Part shown: positions 18,027 through 27,607 of the stretch, one piece after another
Position numbering within the stretch: position 1 is the stretch's first letter
How the letters are laid out: every line of letters begins with the position of its first letter
Assembly (NCBI RefSeq): GCF_000359745.1
Contig: NZ_AQHN01000056.1
Coordinates: 310,001-374,000 of the forward strand
Reading direction: 5' to 3'
DNA from: Rhizobium freirei PRF 81
GTDB taxonomy: Bacteria > Pseudomonadota > Alphaproteobacteria > Rhizobiales > Rhizobiaceae
Length of the DNA: 64,000 nucleotides
Made by a program: the position numbers and the translations under genes
Notes under the pieces: model-generated
The model's input: only the letters and a program-made list of their open reading frames with translations
Database searches by the model: none
What the model was told of the DNA's origin: nothing

Positions 18027-18075
18027 CCAATGATGTAAACCTTTACATACATCGTGTAAAGGTTTACATCATTGG
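18027..18075. promoter_or_regulatory. Perfect 21-bp-arm inverted repeat containing two LacI operators
   Basis: Arms 18027-18047 and 18055-18075 are perfect reverse complements around a 7-base spacer. Each contains a TGTAAA-N2-TTTACA operator (18034-18047 and 18055-18068) that is itself palindromic. The two operator centres are 21 bases apart, two helical turns. It lies between the sugar ABC operon and the LacI gene. Confidence 0.8.
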
Positions 18076-18164
18076 ATATCGTACAAAATTTCGCGGTTAC
18101 CTTTGACCTCCACGTAAGTCTGTGTAGTCTCCAGCACCGAGACGAGACCCCAAGGCAGAGCGCA

Positions 18165-19190
18165 GTGTCGAATTCCACGCCCGCAACTATCGAAGACGTC
18201 GCCCGAATTGCCAATGTTTCGATTGCAACGGTCTCCAGAGCAATCCATATGCCGGAGAAAGTCGCCAATTCGACGCGGCTGAAGGTCAATCAGGCCATCG
18301 CCGTCACCGGCTATACGACCAATGCGATGGCGCGCAGCTTGAGGCTCGGCCGCTCCAACATGATCCTGGTCGTAGCCCCCGATATCGGCGACCCGAACTT
18401 CTCCAATATCCTGATCGGCCTGGAGAATGAGGCGCGTTCGCACGGCTATGGCATCCTCATCGGCCACACCCAGAACGATGCGCAGCGCGGGCTGGAATAT
18501 CTGAAATTTCTCAATTCCAACCAGGCGGCGGGGCTGATCCTCTTTACCGGCATCCTGCCCTTCGGGCACCAGACGATGACGGCGCGGCTGCCGCCAAGCG
18601 TCGGCGTCTTCGAGCCTGTGTTCAACGGCGGCATTCCCTATGTCGGCGTCGACGATATCGCCGGTGCGCGCAAAGCCGTCGACCTGCTGATTGCCGAAGG
18701 CCACCGCAAGATCGCCTTCATCGGTGATTCCCGCACCCGCCTCGCCTACAGCCGGCGGCGCATGGGCTATGAAGCCGGGCTCGATGCGGCCGGCATCGGC
18801 GCCAATCTCCGAATCATCTTGGAGGGTGACGGCACGATCGAAAGCGGACGGCTCGCCGTCGAGCAGCTTTTCATGCGCGACACGCTGCCGACGGCCTTCA
18901 TGTGCGTCAACGATCAGACCGCGATCGGCGTCATGATCGGCCTGAAAACACGCGGCTACGACATTCCCGAGGATTTCTCGGTGACCGGCTTCGACGACGT
19001 GCCGCAAGCCGTCTTCATGACGCCGTCGCTAACGACGATCCGCCAGCCACGCACCGCCATTGGCAAACATGCCATGGCGCTGCTGCTCGAACTGCTTTCG
19101 GATGGCGAGCCCCCCGAGACCGAGATCTTGCTACGGCCGGATCTGGTGGTGCGAAACTCGGTTTCGGCACCGTCGCGCGCGCGGCGATAG
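18165..19190 (+). CDS. LacI family transcriptional regulator of the sugar ABC operon
   Basis: A 341-residue repressor. The N-terminal helix-turn-helix (ATIEDVARIANVSIATVSRAI, about 6-26) precedes a periplasmic-binding-protein-like sugar sensor that has GVDDIAGARKAVDLLI and CVNDQTAIGVM. A GTG start at 18165 gives the usual family N-terminus; the TTG at 18072 would start inside the operator. It is divergent from the ribose-type ABC operon and followed 12 bases later by a VOC protein gene. Repression relieved by the transported sugar is the likely mode, inferred. Confidence 0.9.
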   Translation: MSNSTPATIEDVARIANVSIATVSRAIHMPEKVANSTRLKVNQAIAVTGYTTNAMARSLRLGRSNMILVVAPDIGDPNFSNILIGLENEARSHGYGILIGHTQNDAQRGLEYLKFLNSNQAAGLILFTGILPFGHQTMTARLPPSVGVFEPVFNGGIPYVGVDDIAGARKAVDLLIAEGHRKIAFIGDSRTRLAYSRRRMGYEAGLDAAGIGANLRIILEGDGTIESGRLAVEQLFMRDTLPTAFMCVNDQTAIGVMIGLKTRGYDIPEDFSVTGFDDVPQAVFMTPSLTTIRQPRTAIGKHAMALLLELLSDGEPPETEILLRPDLVVRNSVSAPSRARR

Positions 19191-19202
19191 GCAGGTGTCG
19201 CG

Positions 19203-19607
19203 ATGCCGCTCGGCAGGCTGGTCCTCTATGTCCACGATGTGGAAGCAACTATCCGCTTCTACGAGAAGTATTTCGGGTTCAAGCCGCATCGGCAGGCAGG
19301 CGATCGGATTGTCGAGTTGCTCGCTCCGGACGGCGGTGCCAATCTGATGATCCATCCTGCGGCTAAGGCGCAGAAAATGGGGCAATCGCTGGTAAAACTC
19401 GTGTTCGACGTCGAGCATGTCGAAGCTTTCCGCGCGAGATGCGCAGAGGAAGGTCTTGAATTCGGCCCCTTGCATCAGGCCGATGGTTATGCCTTCGCCA
19501 ACGCTAAAGACCCTTCGGGAAATTCCATATCCATTTCCAGCCGCGCCTTCAGGCTGGAGTCGGGAGGCAGTGAACCACCGCCTCCCGAACCTATCGATCA
19601 AACGTAA
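19203..19607 (+). CDS. VOC superfamily (glyoxalase-like) protein
   Basis: A 134-residue vicinal-oxygen-chelate fold protein with two beta-alpha-beta3 halves: [23 protein letters not shown] at the start and [16 protein letters not shown]...[10 protein letters not shown] in the second half. Such proteins include glyoxalases, dioxygenases and resistance enzymes, and the reaction here is unknown. It is downstream of LacI with a 12-base gap, so probably cotranscribed, and its last 10 bases overlap the xylA 3' end on the other strand. Confidence 0.8.
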   Translation: MPLGRLVLYVHDVEATIRFYEKYFGFKPHRQAGDRIVELLAPDGGANLMIHPAAKAQKMGQSLVKLVFDVEHVEAFRARCAEEGLEFGPLHQADGYAFANAKDPSGNSISISSRAFRLESGGSEPPPPEPIDQT

Positions 19608-20908
19608 CGATTGACGATGTTTTCTAGCAGTTCCTGCTTGCCGGACTTCGGCTGCGGGTTGACGTCCTTGGTTTCGACCCACTGGGCGATCTGGTCGAGC
19701 GAATACTCGCCGCGCAGCAGCTTCTGGCCCTCAGCCGAATCCCAGCCGGCATAACGGTCGGCGAGCGGCTTGGAGAGCGCCTTGTCCTCGATCATCCTGG
19801 CAGCAGCCTTCAGGCCGCGAGCGCAGCAATCCATGCCGCCGATGTGGCCGATGAGCAGATCTTCCGGATCGAGCGACTGACGACGCAGCTTGGCGTCGAA
19901 ATTCGTGCCGCCCGACTTGAAGCCGCCGCCTGCCAGAACCTGATAGTAGGCCAGCGTCATTTCCGGAACGTTGTTCGGGAACTGGTCGGTATCCCAGCCG
20001 GACTGGTAATCGTTGCGGTTCATGTCGATCGAGCCGAAGATGCCGAGCGCGTTGGCAAGCGCCAGTTCGTGCTCGAAGGAATGGCCAGCGAGGATCGCAT
20101 GGCCCTGCTCGATGTTGACCTTCACTTCGTTCTCGAGACCGTACTTCTTGAGGAAGCCGTAGACGGTGGCAACGTCGTAGTCATACTGGTGCTTGGTCGG
20201 CTCCTGCGGCTTCGGCTCAATCAGGATCGTGCCCTTGAAGCCGATCTTGTGCTTGTACTCGACGACGAGATTGAGGAAGCGGCCCATCTGGTCCAATTCC
20301 CGCTTCAGGTCGGTGTTGAGCAGCGTCTCATAGCCTTCACGGCCGCCCCAGAGGACGTAGTTTTCGCCGCCGAGCTTGTGGGTGGCGTCCAGGCAGGTCT
20401 TCACGGTCGCTGCCGAAAAGGCGAAGACATCCGGATCCGGGTTGGTCGCGGCGCCCGACATGAAGCGGCGATTGGAGAAGAGGTTCGCCGTGCCCCAGAG
20501 CAGCTTCACGCCGGTTTCGGCCTGCTTCCGGGCGAAGTAATCGACGATCTCGTTGAGGTTCTTGGTGTTCTCGGCGAAGTTCTTGCCTTCCGGGCGCACG
20601 TCAGCATCGTGGAAGCAGTAATAGGGCGTGCCGAGCAGGGTGAAGAACTCGAAGGCGACGTCGGCCTTCAGCTTGGCGGCTTCCATGGTTTCATGGAACC
20701 AGGGGCGAAGGAAAGTCTGGCCGCCGAAGGGATCGCCGCCCGGCCAAGTGAAGGTGTGCCAGTAGGCGACGGCGAAGCGCAGATGGTCTTCCATCCGCTT
20801 GCCGGCAACGACTTCGTCCTTGTTGTAATAGCGGAAGGCCAGCGGATTGGTGCTGTCGGGGCCTTCGTATTTTACCTTGCTGATATCACCAAAAAATCCG
20901 GTGCTCAT
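19598..20908 (-). CDS. xylA: Xylose isomerase
   Basis: A 436-residue class II xylose isomerase converting D-xylose to D-xylulose with two divalent metals. The catalytic pair is H100/D103 in YYCFHDADV. The block [14 protein letters not shown] and the metal-site blocks [15 protein letters not shown] and [19 protein letters not shown] are intact. Start 20908 has AGGAGACAAGAC; the longer frame runs into a repeat. It is downstream of xylB and a LacI gene on the same strand, separated from xylB by 222 bases of repeat. Confidence 0.95.
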   Translation of the reverse strand: MSTGFFGDISKVKYEGPDSTNPLAFRYYNKDEVVAGKRMEDHLRFAVAYWHTFTWPGGDPFGGQTFLRPWFHETMEAAKLKADVAFEFFTLLGTPYYCFHDADVRPEGKNFAENTKNLNEIVDYFARKQAETGVKLLWGTANLFSNRRFMSGAATNPDPDVFAFSAATVKTCLDATHKLGGENYVLWGGREGYETLLNTDLKRELDQMGRFLNLVVEYKHKIGFKGTILIEPKPQEPTKHQYDYDVATVYGFLKKYGLENEVKVNIEQGHAILAGHSFEHELALANALGIFGSIDMNRNDYQSGWDTDQFPNNVPEMTLAYYQVLAGGGFKSGGTNFDAKLRRQSLDPEDLLIGHIGGMDCCARGLKAAARMIEDKALSKPLADRYAGWDSAEGQKLLRGEYSLDQIAQWVETKDVNPQPKSGKQELLENIVNRYV

Positions 20909-20963
20909 GTCTTGTCTCCTCAGGTTGGTGTTTCGGTATCGTTGTTCGTGCCGTGGCGCTCTG

Positions 20964-21115
20964 CCCCTCACCCTAGCCCTCTCCCCGCACGCGGGGAGAG
21001 GGGACGACCTCTGCATCCCCGCCGAGCAAAGCATTAGGGGCGGGCAGCGGTTGCCGCCTTCCCCCTCTCCCCGTCAAAACGGGGAGAAGGTGCCCGACAG
21101 GGCGGATGAGGGGCC
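20964..21115. repeat. Two clustered GC-rich hairpin repeats between xylB and xylA
   Basis: The left unit holds CCCTCACCCTAGCCCTCTCC and a CTCCCCGC/GCGGGGAG stem. The right unit holds CTTCTCCCCGT/ACGGGGAGAAG-type pairing followed by GGGCGGATGAGGGG. The same units recur at 12.9 and 46.2-46.4 kb. Confidence 0.7.
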
Positions 21116-21130
21116 ACGCGCCATGTTATT

Positions 21131-22588
21131 TCAATGCGCCGACAGCGGCTTGATCGCCGGATAAACCGCCCGATAGCGCTTGTAGGCATCCGCATAGGCA
21201 TCCGTCAGCGAGGTCACGGGATCGATCGTGCCAGCCGTCTGCGGCGGGGTGCAGACCGCGACCGGATCGGCGCCGGTGGCAGCGATCAGGCCGAGACGCG
21301 CAGCACCGAAGGCGGCACCGAAATCGCCGTCCGCCGGCAGGTCGACGGGCATGCCAAGCGCGGTGGCGATCGAAGCAAGCCAGTAGCGGGAACGCGAGCC
21401 GCCACCGATGGCGGTTACGCGTGCGATATCCGTGCCGGCAGACCGCAGCGCTTCCAGATTGTCGCGAATGGCGAAGGACACACCTTCGAGCACGGCCTGC
21501 GTCAGCACCGCGCGGCCGCTTTCATGACCGAGCCCGATGAATGCGCCGCGGATCGTCGCATCGTTGTGCGGCGTGCGCTCGCCCGAGAGATAGGGAAGGA
21601 AGGTAACGCTCGTCGGCGCCCTCAGCGTGTCGCCAAGCTCAGTGGTGAGTTCGGCAGCCGACTTGCCCGTCACATGCGAATGCCAGTTCAGCGCATCGGT
21701 CGCCGAGAGGATGACGCCCATCTGATGCCAGGTGTTCGGCAGCGCGTGGCAAAAGGCATGGACTGCGCTTTCAGGCTTCGGCAGGTAGGAGCTGTTGGCG
21801 GCAAAGAGAACGCCCGAGGTGCCGAGCGAAACGAACGCGGCGCCGTGGCTCACCGTACCCATGCCGCAGGCCGAAGCCGCATTGTCCCCTGCCCCGCCGG
21901 CAACGACGGCATCGCCATCGATACCCCATTTCGAGGCTAGCTCGCCGCGCAGCTTGCCGGCAACCTCGGTGCCTTCGACCAGCGTCGGCATCTGCTTCTC
22001 GTCGAGATTGGTCGCCGCCAGCAGTTCGGAAGACCATTTGCGCTTGCCGGTGTCGAGCCAGGAAGTGCCGGCGGAGTCAGACATTTCCGACATATGCTCG
22101 CCCGTTAGCCAGAGACGCAGATAGTCCTTCGGCAACAGCACCCAGCGCACCCTGGCGAAAATCTCAGGCTCATGCTTGGCGACCCATGCCAGCTTCGGCG
22201 CCGTAAATCCGGGGAAGACGATATTGCCGGTCAGCGCGCGGAACCTCGGATCTGCGTCGAGCGCGGCAGCCTCCTGATAGCTGCGGGTATCGTTCCAGAG
22301 AATGCAGGGCCGCAACACCTTGTCGTCGGCATCGAGCAGCGTCGCACCATGCATCTGACCGGAAAGGCCGATGCCGCGCACGGCGGCCAGTTCCTTCGGA
22401 TGCGCCGCCTTCAGCCCGGCAACGGCCTCTTCGGTTGCGCGGATCCAGTGCGCCGGATCCTGCTCCGACCAGCCGGGATGCGGGCGCGAGACGTCGAGCC
22501 CGCCATTGGCGGAACCGATGATCCTCTGATTGCCGTCGATCAGCATCGCTTTGACGCCGGACGTTCCGAGATCGAGACCCAAATACAT
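21131..22588 (-). CDS. xylB: Xylulokinase
   Basis: A 485-residue FGGY kinase phosphorylating D-xylulose to xylulose-5-phosphate. The ATP-binding start is YLGLDLGTSGVKAMLID, with GLSGQMHGATLLD typical of xylulokinases and the catalytic-Asp block GGAGDNAASACGMG. The C-terminal adenosine motif is AIGGGSRSRYWLASIA. It follows the LacI gene by 36 bases and precedes xylA, so together these form a xylose-use unit feeding the pentose phosphate pathway. Confidence 0.93.
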   Translation of the reverse strand: MYLGLDLGTSGVKAMLIDGNQRIIGSANGGLDVSRPHPGWSEQDPAHWIRATEEAVAGLKAAHPKELAAVRGIGLSGQMHGATLLDADDKVLRPCILWNDTRSYQEAAALDADPRFRALTGNIVFPGFTAPKLAWVAKHEPEIFARVRWVLLPKDYLRLWLTGEHMSEMSDSAGTSWLDTGKRKWSSELLAATNLDEKQMPTLVEGTEVAGKLRGELASKWGIDGDAVVAGGAGDNAASACGMGTVSHGAAFVSLGTSGVLFAANSSYLPKPESAVHAFCHALPNTWHQMGVILSATDALNWHSHVTGKSAAELTTELGDTLRAPTSVTFLPYLSGERTPHNDATIRGAFIGLGHESGRAVLTQAVLEGVSFAIRDNLEALRSAGTDIARVTAIGGGSRSRYWLASIATALGMPVDLPADGDFGAAFGAARLGLIAATGADPVAVCTPPQTAGTIDPVTSLTDAYADAYKRYRAVYPAIKPLSAH

Positions 22589-22624
22589 CAGATGGTACTC
22601 CCTATGCTCTGCCGCGTTCGAATG

Positions 22625-23650
22625 TCAGGGCAGATTGTCCTTCAAGAAAATGTCGAGGCGGATGCGCTCCTGGTCGGCGATGACGGCCTGGCCATCGGCG
22701 GTCGCCTTCATGACGCGGATGGCGCTGCGCACCTCATGGCCGGCATCCTGATTGAGAACGGCATCGATCGTGCCGTCCACCAGCGCGGTGCGCGTGTGCT
22801 GCGTCAGCTCATGCACGACCACGGTCAACTCGCGCTCGGGCCGGACGGCCTTCAAGGCTGCGATCAGGCCCCTGTTGCCGGCACCGAGGCTGTAGATGCC
22901 GATAATGTCCTTGTTTTCCGACAGTGCCTTGGAGACAAGCGATCTGGTCCGCTCCGGATCGTCGCGTCCTTCCAGCACGGGCAGCAGCCGCAGCTTGGGA
23001 AACTCCTCTGCCATCACGGCCGAGAACCCCTGCAAGCGCTCGCGATGGTCGCGCACCAGCATGGAGCCGGCGAGAACCGTAAGATCGCCCTCGCGGCCGC
23101 CAAGGAACCGGCCCAGCAGCCGGGCAGCGGTGCGGCCGGCGGCGATATTGTCGATACCGGCATAGTGATGCCTCGTGGAATCGGTAAGATCTGAAACCAG
23201 CGTGACGACCGGGATGCGCTCGGACACCAGCCGGTCAACCGCGGCCCGCACTTCCGGCGCATCGGTCGCCACCAGGGCGACGCCGGCGACATCCTGCCCC
23301 TGCAGCCCATCGAGCGCAGCGACGAGGGCCGACACATCGAAAGCCGGCACCTCGACGATGCGGATATCGGTGCGCTCCATGCCCGCCCGCAAAGTCGCGT
23401 GATGCACCTCGGAACGCAGCCCGTGCATGAAGGAATTATCGCCCGTCGGTACGATGAAAACGAGAGGATAGACGCGGCCCTTGGCCAGATTGGCGGCGGC
23501 GACATCGCGGATATAGCCGATCTGGCGAATGGCCTCTTCCACCTTCTCGCGCGTCACCAGCCGCACGCCGGGCCGCTGGTTCAGGACGCGGTCTACGGTC
23601 GCGAGGCTCACACCTGCGGCAGCTGCGATGTCATGCACGGTCGGTCTCAT
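22625..23650 (-). CDS. LacI family regulator, probable xylose-gene repressor
   Basis: A 341-residue LacI-type protein. The helix-turn-helix is TVHDIAAAAGVSLATVDRVLN (about 4-24), followed by a ribose-binding-protein-like effector domain (type I PBP, e.g. GVALVATDAPEVRAAVDRLV). The hydrophobic DRVLNQRPGVR hinge region is somewhat RbsR-like. It is the first gene of the unit with xylB and xylA, so autoregulation and xylose control are likely by context. The start has GAGGAGGAG directly upstream. Confidence 0.88.
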   Translation of the reverse strand: MRPTVHDIAAAAGVSLATVDRVLNQRPGVRLVTREKVEEAIRQIGYIRDVAAANLAKGRVYPLVFIVPTGDNSFMHGLRSEVHHATLRAGMERTDIRIVEVPAFDVSALVAALDGLQGQDVAGVALVATDAPEVRAAVDRLVSERIPVVTLVSDLTDSTRHHYAGIDNIAAGRTAARLLGRFLGGREGDLTVLAGSMLVRDHRERLQGFSAVMAEEFPKLRLLPVLEGRDDPERTRSLVSKALSENKDIIGIYSLGAGNRGLIAALKAVRPERELTVVVHELTQHTRTALVDGTIDAVLNQDAGHEVRSAIRVMKATADGQAVIADQERIRLDIFLKDNLP

Positions 23651-23739
23651 CGGCTCCTCCTCAAGAAACCATTACCGCCGTTTCTGATGTACGTAAATCA
23701 AAAATTTTCAGCCAAGCGATTTTCCGCTCGTTCCTACGG

Positions 23740-23769
23740 AAAAAAGGGCCCCTCGCAACGAGGAGCCCT
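23740..23769 (-). terminator. Rho-independent terminator of emrB
   Basis: On the minus strand, an 11-bp stem AGGGCTCCTCG/CGAGGGGCCCT (one G-T pair) with a TTG loop is followed by six Ts. It begins 27 bases after the emrB stop. Confidence 0.9.
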
Positions 23770-23796
23770 GCCTTGGGAGCATAACTAGAAGTTGGA

Positions 23797-25404
23797 TCAG
23801 TGGCCTCCGCCACCTCCGCCGCCGCCCGGTACGTTGGGCTTGCTAAGCATGAGAACGCCGAGGATCATCGCCAGGAACAGCACAGTCAGCATCAGGAAGA
23901 TGTCCCCGAAGGACATAACGACCGCCTGCCGCGTCGCCATGCCGACCATCCGCTTCAAGGCGGCCTGTTGGCCATCCAAACCGGACGCGTTGAAGTTCGC
24001 AGCCATATTGTTCAGTTGGGTAACGGCGGCATGGCTGCCCCAATGAATATGGTCACGCAGGTTGAAATAATGCTGGTCCTGCCGGTTCGTCAGCAGCGTG
24101 TTGATGATCGCAAGACCGACGGCACCGCCGAGGTTACGCGTCAGATTGAACAGGCCGGACGCGCCGCGCATACGGGCGGGAGGCATGGTTCCGAGCGCGA
24201 TATTGTTGATCGGCACCATGCAGAGCATCAGGCCAAAGCCGCGCAGTATCTGCGGGATCAATAGTTCCCAGAAGTCCCAGTCCACCGTCAGATGCATCAT
24301 GATGTAGGTGCCGGCGGAGAAGCTGGTGAACCCGATGATCATCAGGATACGCAGATCGACCCTGCTCGCCAGGAAGCCGGCAAGCGGCGCCGTGAAGAAC
24401 ATGGCGAGACCCGAGACGAACATCGTCTCGCCGATCTGCAGCGAATCATAGCCACGAATGCGCGCAAGAAAGAGCGGATAGATGTAAGTCAGGCCATAGA
24501 GGCCGATGCCCATGACGAAGGAGAACATCGACCCGAATGCGAAGTTCTTGTTGGTGAAGGCTCTGAGATCCACCACGGGGAATTCGACCGTAAACGCCCG
24601 GTAGAAGAAGATGACCGCGGCGATGGCGGAGGCGATGGCGCCGACGACGATATAATTGTCGTTGAACCAGTCGTTGGTGTTGCCTTCCTCAAGCACATAT
24701 TCCAGCGCGCCGAGGAAAACGCCCATCGAAAACAGGCCCCACCAGTCGAACTTCTTCATCAGCGACAGCTCGGGCTTGTCGAAATCGATGAAATTCCAGG
24801 TGACGATGGCAACGACGATGCCAGGCGGGATGTTGACCAGGAACAGCCAGTGCCATGAAAAGGCGTTGGAAAGATACCCGCCTACGGTCGGGCCGATGGT
24901 CGGCGCAAGCGTGGCGATCAGGCCGATGATCGGCGAGACGACGTTGCGCTTGGACGGCGGGAAGATCGTGAATGCCGCCGCAAAGACCGAGGGAATCATG
25001 CCGCCGCCGATAAAGCCCTGCAGAGCGCGGTAGATGATCATCTGGTCGATGTTGGTGGCGGTCGCGGCAAGCGCACTCGCTGCGGTGAAGCCGGCCGCCG
25101 AAATCGCGAACAGGTAGCGTGTGGAAATGATGCGTGCCAGCGTTCCCGAAAGCGGGATCATGATGACTTCGGCGATCAGATAAGCCGTCTGGACCCAGCC
25201 GATTTCATCCGAGCCGGCGCTGAGGCCCGCCTGGATCTCGCTGAGCGACGCCGAAACGATCTGAATGTCGAGGATCGACATGAACATGCCAAGCACCATC
25301 GCCAGAAAGGCGATGAGCTTTTTCGTGTCGATATGATCCGCCGCTGGCGCGGCAGGCCCGGCCGCGCGTGGGGGCGATCCGGCTGTAGTGCTGGCGGACG
25401 ACAT
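23797..25404 (-). CDS. emrB: EmrB/QacA-type MFS multidrug efflux transporter
   Basis: A 535-residue DHA2 (14-helix) proton-driven drug exporter of the inner membrane. Family motifs are DIQIVSASLSEIQ in helix 1, GTLARIISTRYLF (motif A) and RALQGFIGGGMIP (motif C region). The C-terminus is an odd PGGGGGGGGH tail. It lies 26 bases downstream of emrA. With EmrA and an outer-membrane channel it would form a tripartite pump. Related rhizobial emrAB/rmrAB pumps respond to plant flavonoids, but the substrate here is unproven. Confidence 0.92.
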   Translation of the reverse strand: MSSASTTAGSPPRAAGPAAPAADHIDTKKLIAFLAMVLGMFMSILDIQIVSASLSEIQAGLSAGSDEIGWVQTAYLIAEVIMIPLSGTLARIISTRYLFAISAAGFTAASALAATATNIDQMIIYRALQGFIGGGMIPSVFAAAFTIFPPSKRNVVSPIIGLIATLAPTIGPTVGGYLSNAFSWHWLFLVNIPPGIVVAIVTWNFIDFDKPELSLMKKFDWWGLFSMGVFLGALEYVLEEGNTNDWFNDNYIVVGAIASAIAAVIFFYRAFTVEFPVVDLRAFTNKNFAFGSMFSFVMGIGLYGLTYIYPLFLARIRGYDSLQIGETMFVSGLAMFFTAPLAGFLASRVDLRILMIIGFTSFSAGTYIMMHLTVDWDFWELLIPQILRGFGLMLCMVPINNIALGTMPPARMRGASGLFNLTRNLGGAVGLAIINTLLTNRQDQHYFNLRDHIHWGSHAAVTQLNNMAANFNASGLDGQQAALKRMVGMATRQAVVMSFGDIFLMLTVLFLAMILGVLMLSKPNVPGGGGGGGGH

Positions 25405-25430
25405 CGTGCGTCTCTCCCGAGCTTGATCGC

Positions 25431-26651
25431 TTACTTGTCCGGTGCCGTGCGGGTATCGACGTCGACGACGACGCTGAGGCCTGCGCGCAGACGGCCGGTA
25501 TTGAGCGCATCCTGCGGCAATGCGATGCGGACAGGCACGCGCTGGATGATCTTGGTGAAGTTACCCGTCGCGTTCTCCGGCGGCAGCAGCGAGAAGACAG
25601 AGCCTGAAGCCGGCGAGATCGACTCGACGGTGCCGACGACCGGATGATCGCTATAGGCATCGACATGGACATTGACCTTGGAACCGGGAACCAGGTGCTG
25701 GATCTGCGTTTCCTTGAAGTTCGCGTCGATATAGAGCTGCTTGGTCGGTACGATCGCCATCAGCTTCTGTCCGGGGGAGACGAGATCGCCTTCCTGGACC
25801 GAGCGGTTGCCGACGATGCCGTCATAGGGCGCCTTCAGCACGGTGAAGGACAGGTCGCGAGCGGCCTTGTCACGAGCGGCGGCGAGCCCCTTGATCGTGC
25901 TTTCTGCCTGACGGCGCTGCGCCTGCAGCAGGTTAATGTTGGCCTGAGCCGAGGCGATGGCGGCATCGCCGCCGACCAGGTTGGCCTTGGCTTGGTCGAG
26001 CGCGATGTTGGCGCTATCCAAGGCGGCCGTGGTGCCGACCGACTTGGCTTGCAGTTCAGCAGCGCGCGTCTGGGTGATCTGGGCGCCACGAACCGTGGCG
26101 TCGAGGGCAACCTTCTGGGCCTGCGACTGGGCAAGAGCGGCCTGGCCGGCGGCGATCTGTGCATCGATGGTATGGAGCGAAAGCTGTTCGGTGTCGTAGG
26201 AAGCCTGCGCCTGCTCAAGTGCCAGCTTGTAGTCGCCGTCGTCGAGCGTGGCGAGCACATCGCCAGCCTTGACCGTCTGGTTGGCGACGACATTCACCTT
26301 GGCGACATAGCCCGTGACCTTCGGCGAGATCGTTGCGATATCACCGCCGATATAGGCGTCGTCTGTGGACACCATAAAGCGGCCGTTCGTCCACCATTCA
26401 TAACCATACCAGCCGCCTGCCGCGAGGGCGGCGACGATGATGATCGGGAAAGCCAGGCTGCGCCGCTTCTTTTCCGGCGGCGGTGGGGCCGCGGGGACCG
26501 GAGATGCTGGCGCAGCCTGGGCGGGGGTCGGGTTGCCGCGCGTTTCGGCAACAGGAGCGTTGGCGGATGCGCCTGCTTCCCGAGCTTCCGCTTCGGCATC
26601 AGCGGGCTCATTCACGATGCGCGCTACATTGTTTCCATGACTTGACGACAT
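25431..26651 (-). CDS. emrA: EmrA-type membrane fusion protein
   Basis: A 406-residue HlyD-family periplasmic adaptor. A disordered acidic/Pro-rich cytosolic N-terminus (about 1-60) leads to one anchor helix (about 68-86, LAFPIIIVAALAAGGWYGY). Then come a split lipoyl domain (ISPKVTGYVAKVNVVANQTVKAG), a long coiled-coil hairpin (about 150-270) and a beta barrel. Start 26651 has GGTAGGGCA upstream. First gene of the emrAB operon, with operator 26683-26700 just ahead. Confidence 0.9.
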   Translation of the reverse strand: MSSSHGNNVARIVNEPADAEAEAREAGASANAPVAETRGNPTPAQAAPASPVPAAPPPPEKKRRSLAFPIIIVAALAAGGWYGYEWWTNGRFMVSTDDAYIGGDIATISPKVTGYVAKVNVVANQTVKAGDVLATLDDGDYKLALEQAQASYDTEQLSLHTIDAQIAAGQAALAQSQAQKVALDATVRGAQITQTRAAELQAKSVGTTAALDSANIALDQAKANLVGGDAAIASAQANINLLQAQRRQAESTIKGLAAARDKAARDLSFTVLKAPYDGIVGNRSVQEGDLVSPGQKLMAIVPTKQLYIDANFKETQIQHLVPGSKVNVHVDAYSDHPVVGTVESISPASGSVFSLLPPENATGNFTKIIQRVPVRIALPQDALNTGRLRAGLSVVVDVDTRTAPDK

Positions 26652-26682
26652 TGCCCTACCACCGAAAATCTTGGTAAAATAA

Positions 26683-26700
26683 TCGAACCGAACGGTTCGG
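26683..26700. promoter_or_regulatory. TetR operator 1, emrA side
   Basis: CGAACCG-AA-CGGTTCG, perfect 7-base arms at 26684-26699, 32 bases ahead of the emrA start. Same half-sites as operator 2. Confidence 0.75.
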
Positions 26701-26741
26701 TTCAATTGACATAGAGCGTTTTAGATTCCATATCAAGAGAT

Positions 26742-26761
26742 ATCGAACCGCGCGGTTCGAT
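26742..26761. promoter_or_regulatory. TetR operator 2, regulator side
   Basis: ATCGAACCGCGCGGTTCGAT, a perfect 20-base palindrome 54 bases ahead of the TetR gene. Together with operator 1 it would let one regulator control both divergent promoters. Confidence 0.8.
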
Positions 26762-26814
26762 TTATTTGGCGAATCTGATTAAGATTCAGAAAAAGTGATC
26801 GAGTGAAGGAGACG

Positions 26815-27501
26815 ATGAAACACGAATCTCAAAATGCCGCTGTGTTGAACGCACCCGCTCCAGGCTCCGGCGGACGCTGGGCTGCCGGCGAAGATCCGGC
26901 CAAGCGTCATCAAATTCTCGAGGGCGCCAAGCGCGTCTTTATGAAAATGGGCTTCGATGCGGCGAGTATGAACGACGTTACCCGCGAGGCGGGCGTCTCC
27001 AAAGGCACTCTCTACGTTTATTTCGCCAACAAGGAAGATCTGTTCGCCGCCATTGTAAATAGCGAACGTGCGCATTTCGTCGAAATCGTGCGTGCGGCTC
27101 TTGTCGATGACGCCGATATTTCGTCCAGCCTTCTCGAATTCGGCAAGGTTTTCGCGACACACGTTACATCCGATAAGACCATCAGCGCCATGCGAACGGT
27201 CGTTGGCGTGCGCGAACGCATGCCATCGCTCTGTCAACGCTTCTTCACCGGCCCGGACAATCTGCGCACCGTCTTGCGCGGCTTTCTGGAGCGCAAGGCC
27301 GAAGCTGGCAGCGTGGAGATAGACGACTTCGACCTGGCCGCGCGCCAATTCCTTGAGATGGCCAGCGGCGGTTATTTCAAATTGCGGCTGTTCGGCGACA
27401 TGGATGCTCCCCCTACGGCAGAGGAAATCGATTATGTCGTGCGCGGCGCCGTGCGCGTCTTCCTCGCGGCTTACGGCACCGATCGCCGGGGTCGGGACTG
27501 A
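26815..27501 (+). CDS. TetR family regulator of emrAB
   Basis: A 228-residue TetR protein. The helix-turn-helix is about residues 30-75 (KRHQILEGAKRVF, then VTREAGVSKGTLYVYFANKEDL), with an AefR-like C-terminal ligand domain. ATG 26815 is chosen because GAAGGAG lies right upstream; the GTG at 26803 is inside that element. It is divergent from emrA, with two matching palindromes in the shared promoter region. By family knowledge (EmrR of Sinorhizobium) it is probably a repressor released by pump substrates. Confidence 0.9.
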   Translation: MKHESQNAAVLNAPAPGSGGRWAAGEDPAKRHQILEGAKRVFMKMGFDAASMNDVTREAGVSKGTLYVYFANKEDLFAAIVNSERAHFVEIVRAALVDDADISSSLLEFGKVFATHVTSDKTISAMRTVVGVRERMPSLCQRFFTGPDNLRTVLRGFLERKAEAGSVEIDDFDLAARQFLEMASGGYFKLRLFGDMDAPPTAEEIDYVVRGAVRVFLAAYGTDRRGRD

Positions 27502-27607
27502 CGCTTCTGCGATTGCCGGCGAACGGAGGCCCCCAACTCCGCAATGGCGATCAAGCGTCGCCGCGACTGCTTGCCTATGACTGGTCCGGCAACCAGGGGA
27601 GTTTAAT

